Positions 42,423 through 51,820 of a stretch of 56,737 bases of DNA are shown here, one piece after another. The position numbers were made by a program, and so were the translations under genes. Each line of letters opens with the position of its first letter. Position 1 is the stretch's first letter. A model generated the notes under the pieces. That model ran no database searches, was not told where the DNA came from, and worked only from the letters and a program-made list of their open reading frames with translations. Source of the stretch: REEB95 sp050729835 (GTDB lineage: Bacteria > Pseudomonadota > Alphaproteobacteria > ATCC43930 > CGMCC-115725); NCBI GenBank assembly GCA_050729835.1, contig JBOHLS010000017.1:1-56737 (forward strand), given 5' to 3'.

Positions 42423-45400
42423 TCTCCCGGCACCGGCGCGCCGCCCGGCAGGGGCGCGGCGCGGCGGCCCCATTGGCGCTGGCCCCACAAGCGGAAGCGG
42501 TCGAGATAGAGATAGATCACCGGCGTCGTATAGAGGGTCAGCAACTGGCTGATCATCAACCCGCCGACGATGGCGAGGCCCAGCGGCCGGCGCAGCTCGC
42601 CGCCCTCGCCGGCGCCGATGGCCAACGGCACCGCGCCCAGCATCGCCGCCATGGTCGTCATCATGATCGGCCGGAACCGCATCAGGCAGGCCTGGAAGAT
42701 CGCTTCGCGCGACGACAGACCGAGGCTGCGCTCGGCGTCGAGCGCGAAGTCGATCATCATGATCGCGTTCTTCTTGACGATACCGATCAGCAGGATGACG
42801 CCGATCAGGGCGATGATGCTGAATTCGGTGTGGAACAGCATCAGCGCCAGCACCGCGCCTACCCCAGCCGACGGCAGGGTCGAAAGGATCGTGATCGGAT
42901 GGACATAGCTCTCGTAGAGCACGCCGAGCACGATATAGACCGCGGCCAGCGCGGCGGCGATGAGGAAGGGTTCGGCTGCAAGCGACTGCTGGAAGACCTG
43001 GGCAGTGCCCTGGAAGCTGCCGATGACGTTGGACGGCACGCCGAGCTCGAGCATCGTGCGATTGACGACCGTCGCCGCCTGGCCCAAGGCCACGCCCGGC
43101 GCTAGGTTGAACGAGATGGTCGAGGCGACCGAAAGTCCCTGGTGATTGACGGCGAGCGGCGTGGTTCCCGGGTAATAGCCGGTGAACGCCGCCAGCGGCA
43201 CCATGGTCTCCTTCGCGGTGCTGACGGCGGTACCGGTCGACGCCGCGCTCCGGCCGATCGCGGTGATTGAATTGGCCGCCAGATTGCGCGCGGCGTCGGC
43301 GGCGACCGCCGCGGCCTCGCTGCTTTGGCCCTTTGGCACGACCGTCCCGGCGACCGCATTGGTCGCCTGGGTACCGCCGACCGCGCCACCGGCGGTGCTG
43401 ACGTAAAGGTCGTTGAGCGTGGACGGGTCCTGCCAGAACTGCGGCGCCACCTCCATGATGACGTGATACTGGTTCAGCGGATTGAAGATGGTCGACACCT
43501 GGCGCTGGCCGAAGGCGTCGTAGAGCGTGTTGTCGATCGCGCTGACGCTGAGCCCGAGGCGCGTGGCGGTCGCGCGGTCGATCGCCAGGTCGGTTTCGAG
43601 TCCCTTGTCCTGCTGATCGGAATTGACGTCGGTAAGCTGTGGCACCTTCTGCAGCGCGGCGGTGATCTTGGGAACCCATTGGTTGAGCGTTTGCAAGTCG
43701 TCGCTGTGCAGGGTGTATTGGTAGAGCGCATTCGATGCCCGACCGCCGACCCGAATGTCCTGCACCGGCTGGAGAAAAAGCGTGGCGCCGGGCACGACCG
43801 AAAGCTCGCGCCGCAGCCGCCCGATCACCTGATCGATGCCGGGCCGCTGATTTAGAGGCTTGAGCGAGGCGAAGACGAATCCAGAATTGGTCTGTCCGCC
43901 GCCGGTGAAGGCGACCACGTTGTCGATGGCCTTGTCCTTGCGCATGATCGAGACGAACTGAGTCAGCTTCTTCTGCATGAGCTGGAACGAGATGCTCTGA
44001 TCGGCCTGGATGCCGCCGATCAGCCGCCCGGTGTCCTGCTCGGGGAAGAATCCCTTCGGTACGACGATGAACAGCAGCACGTTGAGGCAGAGCGTCGCCG
44101 CGAGGATGGCGAGCACAATCCGCGAATGACGCAGCGACCAGGTCAGCGAGCGGCGGTACCCTTCCCGGATCCGGTCGAAGCCGCGCTCGCTCCAGCGCGA
44201 GAGGCGATGCGGCGGCGGGTCGTCGGCGCGTGGCCGGCGCAGCAGCCGCGCGCACATCATCGGCGTCGTGGTCAGCGACAGGACCAGCGAGATCAGGATG
44301 GCGATCGACAGCGTCATGGCGAATTCGCGGAACAGGCGGCCGATGAGCCCACCCATCAGCAGGATGGGCGTGAACACGGCGATGAGCGACAGGCTCATCG
44401 AGATCACGGTGAAGCCGACCTCGCGGGCGCCGCGCAGCGCCGCCTGGAGCCGCGGCATGCCGGCCTCGAGATGCCGGGTGGTGTTCTCGAGCACGACGAT
44501 GGCGTCGTCGACGACGAAGCCGGTGGCGACCGTGAGCGCCATGAGCGAAAGATTGTCGAGGCTGTAGCCCAGGAGATACATCACCCCGAACGTGCCGATC
44601 AGCGACACCGGCACCGCGACCGACGGGATCATGATGGCGCGGCCGTTGCGCAGAAACAGATACACGACCGCGATCACCAGCAGCGTCGAGATCACCAGCG
44701 TGCGTTCGACCTCGGCGAGCGAGGAGCGGATAGTGGTCGAGCGGTCGACCGGAATGCCGATGTCGATGGCGGCTGGAATCTCGGCCTGGAGAACCGGCAG
44801 CTCGGCCTTGACGCCGTCGACCGTGCTGATGATGTTGCCGCCGGGCTGGCGGTAGATGATCACCAGCACCGCCGGCTTGCCGTTGGCGAGGCCGGCGTTG
44901 CGCAGGTTCTCGACCGAATCGACGACGTCGGCGACCTCGGAGAGCGTCACCGCGGCGCCGTTGCGGTAGGCGACGACCAGGTCCTTGTAGGCCGCGGCGC
45001 TGCGCGCCTGGTCGTTGTCGTAGATCTGATAGCGCTTGTCGCCGTCCTCGATCGCGCCTTTTGGCGCGTGCGCGTTGGCGGCGGCGAGCGCGGCGCGCAC
45101 GTCTTCGAGCCCGATGCCGTAATGCGCCAGTGCCAGCGGGTTGAGCTCGGCGCGCACTGCCGGCAGGGCCGAGCCGCTGACATCGACCTCGCCGACACCC
45201 GGCAGCTGCGACAGCTTCTGCGCCAGCACGGTGGTCGCGGCGTCGTACATCTGGCCTCGGTCGAGCGTGTCCGAGGTCAGCGCCAGGACCATGATCGGCG
45301 CGTCGGCCGGATTGACCTTCTTGTAGGTCGGGTTGGAGCGCAGGCTGGTCGGCAGATCGGCGCGCGCAGCGTTGATCGCCGCCTGGACGTCGCGCGCGGC

Positions 45401-45709
45401 ACCGTCGATGTCGCGGTCGAGGCCGAACTGCAAGGTGATGCGCGTGCCGCCGACCGTGCTGCTCGACGTCATTTCGGTGACGTCGGCGATCTGGCCGAGG
45501 TGGCGTTCCAGGGGGGTCGCCACCGAGGTCGCGACCACCTCGGGACTGGCGCCGGGCAACGACGCACGGACCGAAATGGTCGGGAAATCGACCTGCGGCA
45601 GCGGCGCCACCGGCAGCCGGAAGAATGCGACCACGCCCGCCAACGCGATGCCGAGCGTCAACAGCGTCGTCGCCACGGGCCGGCGGATGAAGAGCGCCGA
45701 GAGGTTCAT
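42419..45709 (-). CDS. mdtC: RND efflux permease, MdtC/MuxC type
   Basis: A 1096-residue proton-driven RND permease with twelve helices and two large periplasmic loops. The helix 4 motif with the proton-relay Asp-Asp is GFVVDDAIVVLENTTRHLE, and NAIMMIDFALDAERSLG follows helix 10/11. It carries an extra Ala/Ser-rich stretch in the second periplasmic loop (roughly residues 770-840, from AVGGTQATNAVAG to SAASTGTAVSTAKE), which I believe also occurs in other MdtC/MuxC-like proteins. Its start overlaps the stop of the preceding permease gene by four bases, suiting a heterotrimeric MdtB2-MdtC pump. Confidence 0.94.
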   Translation of the reverse strand: MNLSALFIRRPVATTLLTLGIALAGVVAFFRLPVAPLPQVDFPTISVRASLPGASPEVVATSVATPLERHLGQIADVTEMTSSSTVGGTRITLQFGLDRDIDGAARDVQAAINAARADLPTSLRSNPTYKKVNPADAPIMVLALTSDTLDRGQMYDAATTVLAQKLSQLPGVGEVDVSGSALPAVRAELNPLALAHYGIGLEDVRAALAAANAHAPKGAIEDGDKRYQIYDNDQARSAAAYKDLVVAYRNGAAVTLSEVADVVDSVENLRNAGLANGKPAVLVIIYRQPGGNIISTVDGVKAELPVLQAEIPAAIDIGIPVDRSTTIRSSLAEVERTLVISTLLVIAVVYLFLRNGRAIMIPSVAVPVSLIGTFGVMYLLGYSLDNLSLMALTVATGFVVDDAIVVLENTTRHLEAGMPRLQAALRGAREVGFTVISMSLSLIAVFTPILLMGGLIGRLFREFAMTLSIAILISLVLSLTTTPMMCARLLRRPRADDPPPHRLSRWSERGFDRIREGYRRSLTWSLRHSRIVLAILAATLCLNVLLFIVVPKGFFPEQDTGRLIGGIQADQSISFQLMQKKLTQFVSIMRKDKAIDNVVAFTGGGQTNSGFVFASLKPLNQRPGIDQVIGRLRRELSVVPGATLFLQPVQDIRVGGRASNALYQYTLHSDDLQTLNQWVPKITAALQKVPQLTDVNSDQQDKGLETDLAIDRATATRLGLSVSAIDNTLYDAFGQRQVSTIFNPLNQYHVIMEVAPQFWQDPSTLNDLYVSTAGGAVGGTQATNAVAGTVVPKGQSSEAAAVAADAARNLAANSITAIGRSAASTGTAVSTAKETMVPLAAFTGYYPGTTPLAVNHQGLSVASTISFNLAPGVALGQAATVVNRTMLELGVPSNVIGSFQGTAQVFQQSLAAEPFLIAAALAAVYIVLGVLYESYVHPITILSTLPSAGVGAVLALMLFHTEFSIIALIGVILLIGIVKKNAIMMIDFALDAERSLGLSSREAIFQACLMRFRPIMMTTMAAMLGAVPLAIGAGEGGELRRPLGLAIVGGLMISQLLTLYTTPVIYLYLDRFRLWGQRQWGRRAAPLPGGAPVPGE

Positions 45710-48700
45710 TCAGCCGGATTCTCCCTCGGCTGGTCGTCGGCTTCGCGGTTGAAGAAGCCGGCGGTGCGGCGGCGGAAACGCGTCGCCAGGCGATCGAAGG
45801 CGAGATAGATCACCGGCGTGGTGAACAGCGTCAGCACCTGGCTGACGATCAAGCCGCCGACGATGGTCAGGCCCAGCGGATGACGCAGCTCGGAGCCGAC
45901 GCCGGTGCCGACCGTCAGCGGCAAGGCACCGAGGATCGCCGCCATGGTGGTCATCATGATCGGCCGGAAACGCAGCAGCGACGCCTGGAAGATCGCGTCG
46001 CGCGGCGATTTGCCTTCGTTGCGCTCGGCATCGAGGGCGAAGTCGATCATCATGATCGCGTTCTTCTTGACGATGCCGATCAGCAGGATGATGCCGATGA
46101 TGGCGATGACGGTGAGGTCGTCGCCCACCAGCATGAGCGCCAACAGCGCACCGATACCGGCCGACGGCAGAGTCGAGAGGATGGTCACCGGATGGATGTA
46201 GCTTTCGTAGAGCACGCCCAGCACGATGTAGACCGTGACCACGGCGGCGAGGATCAGGAACAGCTCGTTGCCGAGCGAGGACTGGAAGGCGAGGGTGGCG
46301 CCCTCGAACACGGTGATGACGCTGCGCGGCATGCCGATCGCGGTCTCGGAGGTCGAGATCGCTTTAACCGCGCCGCCGAGCGACGCCCCCGGCGCCAGGT
46401 TGAACGAGATGGTGTTGGACGGGAACTGGCCGAGGTGATCGATCTGCAGCGGTGCGGTCTGGGTCTCGACCTTGGCGATCGCCGACAGCGGCACCTGGCC
46501 GCCGTTCGCCGACGGCAGATAGACCGAGTCCAACGCGCCGAGCGACGATTGATAGTCTTTCCCCGATTCGAGGATGACGCGGTACTGGTTCGACTGCGTG
46601 AAGATGGTCGAGACGATGCGCTGACCGAATGAATCATAGAGCGCGTTGTCGATGGTTGCCGGCGTGAGGCCGAAGCGCGAAGCGGCGGCGCGGTCGATGT
46701 CGATATAGGCCGAAAGCCCCTCATCCGCCTGGTCGCTGACGACGTCGGCGAAGCCGGCGGTGTGGTTGAGTCGATCGACGAGCTTCGGGACCCACGCGGC
46801 GAGCTCGTTGGGATTGGCGTCCTCGAGCGCGAATTGGTACTGGGTGCGGCTAACCATGGTGTCGATAGTCAGGTCCTGCACCGGCTGGAGATAGAGCGTC
46901 GTGCCGAGAATCCCGGTCGTCTTCTGCTCCAGCCGGCGGATCACGGTTTCGACGTCGCTGCGCTGGCTCTTCGGCTTGAGGTTGATGAGCAGCCGGCCGC
47001 TGTTGAGCGTCGTGTTGGTGCCGTCGATGCCGATATAGGACGAGACGCTGGCGACGGCGGGGTCCTTGAGCACGGCTTCGGCCAGGGCACGCTGCCGCTC
47101 GGCCATCGCGGCGTAGGACACGCTTTGCGGGCCTTGCGAGATGCCCTGGATCAGGCCGGTGTCCTGCACCGGGAAGAAGCCTTTGGGGATGACGACATAG
47201 AGCAGCGCGGTTACCGCCAACGTCGCGACCGCGACCAGGAGCGTCGCTCCCGCGCGATCGAGCACCCAAGCAAGTGCACGGGAATAGGCATGGATCAGTG
47301 CGTCGAACTTTTCCCGGTTCCAGCGCTGGAAGCGGGTTTCCGGCACCTCGCCGGGTCGACGCAGTAGCTTGGCGCAGGCCATCGGCACCAAAGTGAGCGA
47401 GACGACCGCCGAGATCAGGATGGTGACCGCGAGCGTCAGCGCGAATTCGCGGAACAGACGGCCTACCACGTCGCCCATGAACAGCAGCGGGATGAGCACC
47501 GCGATCAACGAGATGGTCAGTGACAGGATGGTGAAGCCGACCTGGGCTGAGCCGCGCAAGGCCGCGCGTAGCGGCGTCTCGCCCTCCTCGAGATAGCGCG
47601 AGATGTTCTCAATCATGACGATGGCATCGTCGACGACGAAGCCCGAAGCGATCGTCAAGGCCATCAAGGAAAGGTTGTTGAGGCTGAAGCCCAGCAGATA
47701 CATCGCGCCGAAGGTACCGACGAGCGACAACGGCACCGAGAGGCTCGGGATGATGGTGGCGCGGGTCGACCGCAGGAAGACGAAGATCACCAGAACGACG
47801 AGGATCACCGCCAGCGTCAACTCGAACTCGACGTCGGCGACCGACGCGCGGATGGTGACGGTGCGGTCTGTGAGGACGGCGACGTCGACCGATTGCGGCA
47901 GCGACGCCTGAAGCTGCGGCAGCAGCGCCTTGATGCCGTCGACCACCGCGATGACGTTGGCGCCGGGCTGACGCTGGACATTGATGATCACCGCCGGCGT
48001 GACGTTCATCCAGGCGCCGAGCTTGTCGTTCTCGGCGCCGGAGACGACGGTGGCGACATCGCCCAGATGCACCGGCGCGCCGTTCTTGTAGGCGATGACC
48101 AGGCCGAGATAGGCGTTGGGGTCCTGGATCTGGTCGTTGGCGTTGATGGTGTAGGCGCGCGACGGGCCGTCGAAATTGCCCTTGGGCGTGTTGACGTTGG
48201 CGTTGGCAATAGTGGTGCGCAGATCGTCGATGTTGAGCCCGTAGGCGGCCAGCTTGCGCAGATCAGCCTGAACGCGCACCGCCGGTCGCTCGCCACCGGC
48301 GATGCTGACCAGGCCGACGCCGGGAAGCTGCGAAATCTTCTGCGCCAGCCGCGTATCGGCCAGGTCCTCGACCTGCGGCAGCGGCATGGTCGCCGAGGTG
48401 ACCGCCAGCGTCAGTACCGGCGCATCGGCAGGATTGACCTTGGCGTAGATCGGCGGCGCCGGAAGGTCGGACGGCAGCAGGTTCCCGGCGGCGTTGATCG
48501 CCGCCTGGACTTCCTGCTCGGCAATGTCGAGGCTGATGTTGAGGCCGAACTGCAGCGTGATGACCGAGGCGCCGGCCGAGCTGGTCGACGACATCTGCAC
48601 CAGGTTCGGCATTTGACCGAATTGGACTTCCAAGGGCGCCGTCACCGACGAAGTCATCACGTCGGGCGAGGCGCCGGGATAGAACGTCGTCACCTCGATG

Positions 48701-48837
48701 GTCGGATAATCGACCTCGGGCAGCGCCGACAGCGGCAGGAAGCTGAAGGCGACGACGCCCACCAGCATGATCGCCGCCATGAGCAGCGAGGTGGCGACCG
48801 GCCGCAGGATGAACGGGCGCGACGGGCTGAACGCCAT
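45706..48837 (-). CDS. mdtB: RND efflux permease, MdtB/MuxB type
   Basis: A 1043-residue RND permease. The helix 4 proton-relay motif is GFVVDDAIVMIENISRYLEEG, and the pore-domain sequences PTIEVTTFYPGASPDVM (near 45-61) and NAIMMIDFALDAERNEGKSP are family typical. It lies 18 bases after the adaptor gene and overlaps the second permease by four bases. Two distinct permeases with one adaptor and one outer-membrane factor is the MdtABC/MuxABC-OpmB plan; substrates cannot be told from the sequence. Confidence 0.95.
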   Translation of the reverse strand: MAFSPSRPFILRPVATSLLMAAIMLVGVVAFSFLPLSALPEVDYPTIEVTTFYPGASPDVMTSSVTAPLEVQFGQMPNLVQMSSTSSAGASVITLQFGLNISLDIAEQEVQAAINAAGNLLPSDLPAPPIYAKVNPADAPVLTLAVTSATMPLPQVEDLADTRLAQKISQLPGVGLVSIAGGERPAVRVQADLRKLAAYGLNIDDLRTTIANANVNTPKGNFDGPSRAYTINANDQIQDPNAYLGLVIAYKNGAPVHLGDVATVVSGAENDKLGAWMNVTPAVIINVQRQPGANVIAVVDGIKALLPQLQASLPQSVDVAVLTDRTVTIRASVADVEFELTLAVILVVLVIFVFLRSTRATIIPSLSVPLSLVGTFGAMYLLGFSLNNLSLMALTIASGFVVDDAIVMIENISRYLEEGETPLRAALRGSAQVGFTILSLTISLIAVLIPLLFMGDVVGRLFREFALTLAVTILISAVVSLTLVPMACAKLLRRPGEVPETRFQRWNREKFDALIHAYSRALAWVLDRAGATLLVAVATLAVTALLYVVIPKGFFPVQDTGLIQGISQGPQSVSYAAMAERQRALAEAVLKDPAVASVSSYIGIDGTNTTLNSGRLLINLKPKSQRSDVETVIRRLEQKTTGILGTTLYLQPVQDLTIDTMVSRTQYQFALEDANPNELAAWVPKLVDRLNHTAGFADVVSDQADEGLSAYIDIDRAAASRFGLTPATIDNALYDSFGQRIVSTIFTQSNQYRVILESGKDYQSSLGALDSVYLPSANGGQVPLSAIAKVETQTAPLQIDHLGQFPSNTISFNLAPGASLGGAVKAISTSETAIGMPRSVITVFEGATLAFQSSLGNELFLILAAVVTVYIVLGVLYESYIHPVTILSTLPSAGIGALLALMLVGDDLTVIAIIGIILLIGIVKKNAIMMIDFALDAERNEGKSPRDAIFQASLLRFRPIMMTTMAAILGALPLTVGTGVGSELRHPLGLTIVGGLIVSQVLTLFTTPVIYLAFDRLATRFRRRTAGFFNREADDQPRENPAE

Positions 48838-48855
48838 GTCACCCCGCCGCGGCGG

Positions 48856-50034
48856 TCATGGGCGGGAAGATGAGGGCGCGGCGGGCGGCGTCGACATGGC
48901 GGTCGACGGCGAGCGCAGGGTCACCTTGGCGCCACTTTTGAGCTTGTCGGCGCCGTCGACCACGACCGAGTCGCCGACCTGCAGCCCCTTGAGGATGGCG
49001 ACGGTCTCGCCCGCGGACGGTCCCAATGTCACCGGCCGCACGCTCACGGTATCGTCCTGGCCGACGACGTAGACGAACGTGCCCGGCGCGCCGCGCTGGA
49101 TCGCCGCGCTCGGAATTACGATGACGTTCTTCAGCACATCGACGATGATCCGGACGTTGACGAACTGGTTCGGGAATAGACTTTCGTCGGCATTGGTGAA
49201 ATCCGCGCGCAGCTGGAAGGTGCCGGTGCTGGTGTTGATGGTGTTGTCGACGCTGGCGAGCGTGCCATCGGCCAACTTGGTCGCACCGGTCTGATCATAG
49301 GCGGCAACCGACAGCTTGGCGCCGCCACGGCTTCCTTTCAGCACCGCTTCGAGATCACCCTGCGGCAGCGAGAACAGCACCGAGATCGGCTTCATCTGGT
49401 TGAGGAGGACGAGGCCGTTGGTGTCCGAGGGCGTGACGTAGTTGCCCGGATCGACCTGGCGCAAGCCGACGCGGCCGGCGACCGGCGCGATGATCCGGCA
49501 ATAGGAGAGATTGACGCGCGCCATCTCGACCGCCGCCTGGTCGAGCTTCACCGTGCCTTTGAGCTGCTGGACCGTTGCCGCCTGATCGTCGTAGGTCTGC
49601 TTGGCGATCGAGTCCTGCTTGATCAGGACGCCGTAACGCGCCAAGTCGACGCGGGCGCCGGCGAGTTGCGCCTGATCGCGCGCCAGCTGCCCTTCTGCCT
49701 GATCGAGCGCCGCCTGATAGGGACGCGGATCGATCTGCGCCAGGAAATCGCCGCCCTTGACCTCCTGGCCCTCGGTGAAGCCGACGGCGACGAGCTGGCC
49801 GCTGATCTGCGAGCGGACCGTCACTGAAGCGAGCGGCGTCACGGTGCCCAGGGCGGTATAGACAACGGGCATCTCGCCGGCCGTTGCCGTCGCAGCGACG
49901 ACGGGCAAAGGCAGCGTCGTGCGCGGGGCCTTGCCGGGGCGTAACGCCACCCACAGCCCGATGACGACGAGCGCGGCGAGCGCGACGGCGCCCCAGAACA
50001 GCGGGGGACGCCCGCGGAGGTGCTTTTCAAGCAT
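48856..50034 (-). CDS. mdtA: RND efflux periplasmic adaptor subunit (MdtA type)
   Basis: A 392-residue membrane-fusion protein with one N-terminal helix (about 13-31), the first half of the lipoyl domain (VRSQISGQLVAVGFTEGQEV, about 72-91), a short coiled-coil hairpin, the second lipoyl half (CRIIAPVAGRVGLRQVDPGN) and a beta-barrel region. It links the permeases to the outer-membrane factor. No lipobox is present. It begins the five-gene minus-strand run adaptor-permease-permease-outer-membrane factor-arfB. Confidence 0.95.
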   Translation of the reverse strand: MLEKHLRGRPPLFWGAVALAALVVIGLWVALRPGKAPRTTLPLPVVAATATAGEMPVVYTALGTVTPLASVTVRSQISGQLVAVGFTEGQEVKGGDFLAQIDPRPYQAALDQAEGQLARDQAQLAGARVDLARYGVLIKQDSIAKQTYDDQAATVQQLKGTVKLDQAAVEMARVNLSYCRIIAPVAGRVGLRQVDPGNYVTPSDTNGLVLLNQMKPISVLFSLPQGDLEAVLKGSRGGAKLSVAAYDQTGATKLADGTLASVDNTINTSTGTFQLRADFTNADESLFPNQFVNVRIIVDVLKNVIVIPSAAIQRGAPGTFVYVVGQDDTVSVRPVTLGPSAGETVAILKGLQVGDSVVVDGADKLKSGAKVTLRSPSTAMSTPPAAPSSSRP

Positions 50035-50357
50035 CGGCGCCGACGCTTCGGGCCAAGCCGGGAACGATCAGCGCGCCGTCGGTGTGCATCGTGCCGTTCA
50101 TGCCGGCTCCGGTGGCCGTGACCGCGGGAGCGGTGCCGTCCCGGCCCCTTCTCGCGTGCCAAGCCAGGGTATAAAATCGCGGCGAGTTTTGGGAAAGTTT
50201 TCGACCATGCACCGATCCCACCGCCAATTGCGTCCATTCGCGAAGCGGCGAAATCCAACCGGAAATCGCCGCGACGGTTATAGGCGGGTGCGGCGGCTGC
50301 AATCCCCAGGAGCAGCCGGGAAACAGCCGGTTTTTCCGACCTTCACCGGGCGCGGTC
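50035..50357. other. Intergenic region between the efflux operon and the broken methyltransferase
   Basis: No convincing gene. On the plus strand TATAAA at 50170-50175 is a good -10 box but lacks a clear -35 17 bp upstream. A basic 54-codon frame starting at ATG 50208 is open to 50371 with GGGAAAG upstream, but it is arginine-rich, overlaps the next gene and looks spurious. GGCTGC (50294-50299) and GCAGCC (50311-50316) can pair. The mdtA promoter must also lie here. Confidence 0.4.
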
Positions 50358-51060
50358 ATGCGCGCGGATGAGGCGCTGGCGCGCTGGAACGCGCGGTTCC
50401 AGAGCGAAGACTATCTCTTCGGCACGGCGCCCAACTGGTTTCTGGCGACGCAGGCCGGCTATCTGCGGCCGGGTCAGCACGCCATCGCCGACGGCGAAGG
50501 CCGCAATGGCGTGTTCCTCGCCAAGCAGGGATTGAAGGTTCTGTCGGTCGATTTCTCGCCGGTCGCGCTCGCCAAGGCGCGCCGGCCTGGCCGCGCGCGA
50601 GGACATCGAACTCGCGATCGAATGCGCCGATTTCGCGGTATGGGCATGGGGACGCGAACGTTTCGACGTGGTTGCGTGAATCTTCATACAGTTCGCCGAT
50701 GCCGCGCTGCGCACGCGGATGTTTCGCGGCATCCGCGAGACGCTCAAGCCCGGCGGCCTCGTCCTCATACAGAGCTTCCGGCCGGAACAGTTCCGATACG
50801 GCACCGGCGGACCGAAGGAGATCGATCATCTTTACACCGCCGCGATGCTGCGCGCGGCCTTCGCCGGTTTCGAGATCCTCCGCCTCGCCGAGCACGACGA
50901 CGTGATCCACGAAGGCAGCGGACACGACGGCATGTCGGCGCTGATCGACCTGGCTGCGCGCAAAACCGCAAGCCGACCGGGAATAAAAGCCACGGCGCCG
51001 GAAGCGCAGCCGCTCCGGCGCCATCGCGGACAGGAATTCGCTTCTAAAGTGAGCCCTTGA
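50358..51060 (+). pseudogene. Broken SAM-dependent methyltransferase (TehB/UbiE-like)
   Basis: The gene encodes a methyltransferase of about 200 residues (WNARFQSEDYLFGTAPNWF at the start, then AIADGEGRNGVFLAKQGLKV as motif I). It is disrupted twice. Near 50588 one extra C shifts the frame; removing it gives ALAKARRLAAREDIELAIE. At 50677-50679 an in-frame TGA interrupts VVA and IFIQFADAALRTRMFRGI; an ordinary serine codon (TCA) is one change away. The rest, with LKPGGLVLIQSFRPEQFRYG, continues to 51060 and overlaps the end of the convergent HU gene by 17 bases. Two independent lesions make real inactivation more likely than in the other frameshifted genes. Confidence 0.8.
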
Positions 51061-51310
51061 GCTTGGCGCCGGCCTTGAAGCGCACGCCTTTGCTGGCCTT
51101 GATCTTGATCTCTTCGCCGGTGCGCAGGTTGCGGCCCATGCGGGCGGCGCGATGACTCACGGCGAAAGTGCCGAAACCGGGGAGACTGAATTTCTGGCCT
51201 TTCTTGAGTTCCTTCGCGATCGTATCGGTAATCGTGTCAACGGCCTCGCCCGCATCCGACGTGCGCATGCCGTTCTTCTTCAATGCATCGACGAGAACTT
51301 GTTTGCTCAT
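51044..51310 (-). CDS. HU-family nucleoid DNA-binding protein
   Basis: An 88-residue histone-like protein. It has the N-terminal helical dimerisation part (KQVLVDALKKNGMRTSDAGE, about 3-22), the LPGFGTFAVSHRAARMGRNL beta-arm region with the PGFG motif and the basic DNA-contacting arm, and the C-terminal IKASKGVRFKAGAKLK segment. Arms have the usual R/N-rich tip (RMGRNLRTGEEI). AAGGGG lies eight bases before the ATG. It is a general DNA-bending protein of the nucleoid. Confidence 0.95.
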   Translation of the reverse strand: MSKQVLVDALKKNGMRTSDAGEAVDTITDTIAKELKKGQKFSLPGFGTFAVSHRAARMGRNLRTGEEIKIKASKGVRFKAGAKLKGSL

Positions 51311-51820
51311 TGCGTGATCCCCTTCCCTTCGCTGAGCCGCGCTTCCGTTTTGGGCGCGGCCGTGTTGACGAAACCCGTTGGCGTGATGGTCGACCCCTGT
51401 TGCGTCTCGCTGCAACGCGGACATTGAGACTTGCACCGGGACGCGGCGGCAATCAAGGATTTCGCGGCGCGCCGGCCGATACCCCGCGGCACCGGAAACG
51501 ACGCATTGTCAAGACCGTTGTGGCCGCCGGACCGGACATCACGCGTATCGCAACCAGACGTACCGGTCGCGCGCGACGCCACACGCCGATGCGGAGACGG
51601 CGCGCGCAACGCGCGTCGGCCGGAGCCGATTGTCGCGCGGCATGATTCCGGTATCGCGGCAAACGTCGTCGGTTGGCGAAGGAACCTCATGTTGCGTCTC
51701 AATACCTGCCCCACATCCTGCTTGTGTTGGTAGGGGTGGGCTGTTCAAATATTGGCATACCAAAAAGTCGGACGCAGATCCGCTGCTTGAGCTGGCTTCA
51801 CCACACACACGGGGAAAGAA
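51311..51820. other. 510-bp region between HU and the MFS gene
   Basis: No gene is supported: open frames here lack recognisable sequence and ribosome-binding sites. It must hold the minus-strand HU promoter and the plus-strand promoter of the MFS gene. The less GC-rich part at about 51715-51770 (TGTTCAAATATTGGC) is the likeliest promoter area for the transporter, and GGGGAAAG precedes its ATG. GTTGC and GCAAC near 51399-51416 can form a small hairpin. I see no repeat or RNA gene. Confidence 0.4.

Noticed and set aside
42423..44255. Very long open frame extending the outer-membrane factor upstream
   Set aside because: It lies in another frame of the RND permease gene; the real outer-membrane factor begins at the lipoprotein signal at 42422.
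50208..50371. 54-codon arginine-rich frame upstream of the broken methyltransferase
   Set aside because: It overlaps the methyltransferase start, is low in complexity for a GC-rich genome and has no family resemblance.
50677..50679. In-frame TGA as selenocysteine
   Set aside because: The position (VVA-IFIQFAD) is a hydrophobic strand of a methyltransferase with no redox role, another frameshift lies just upstream, and no SECIS-like hairpin was apparent after it.
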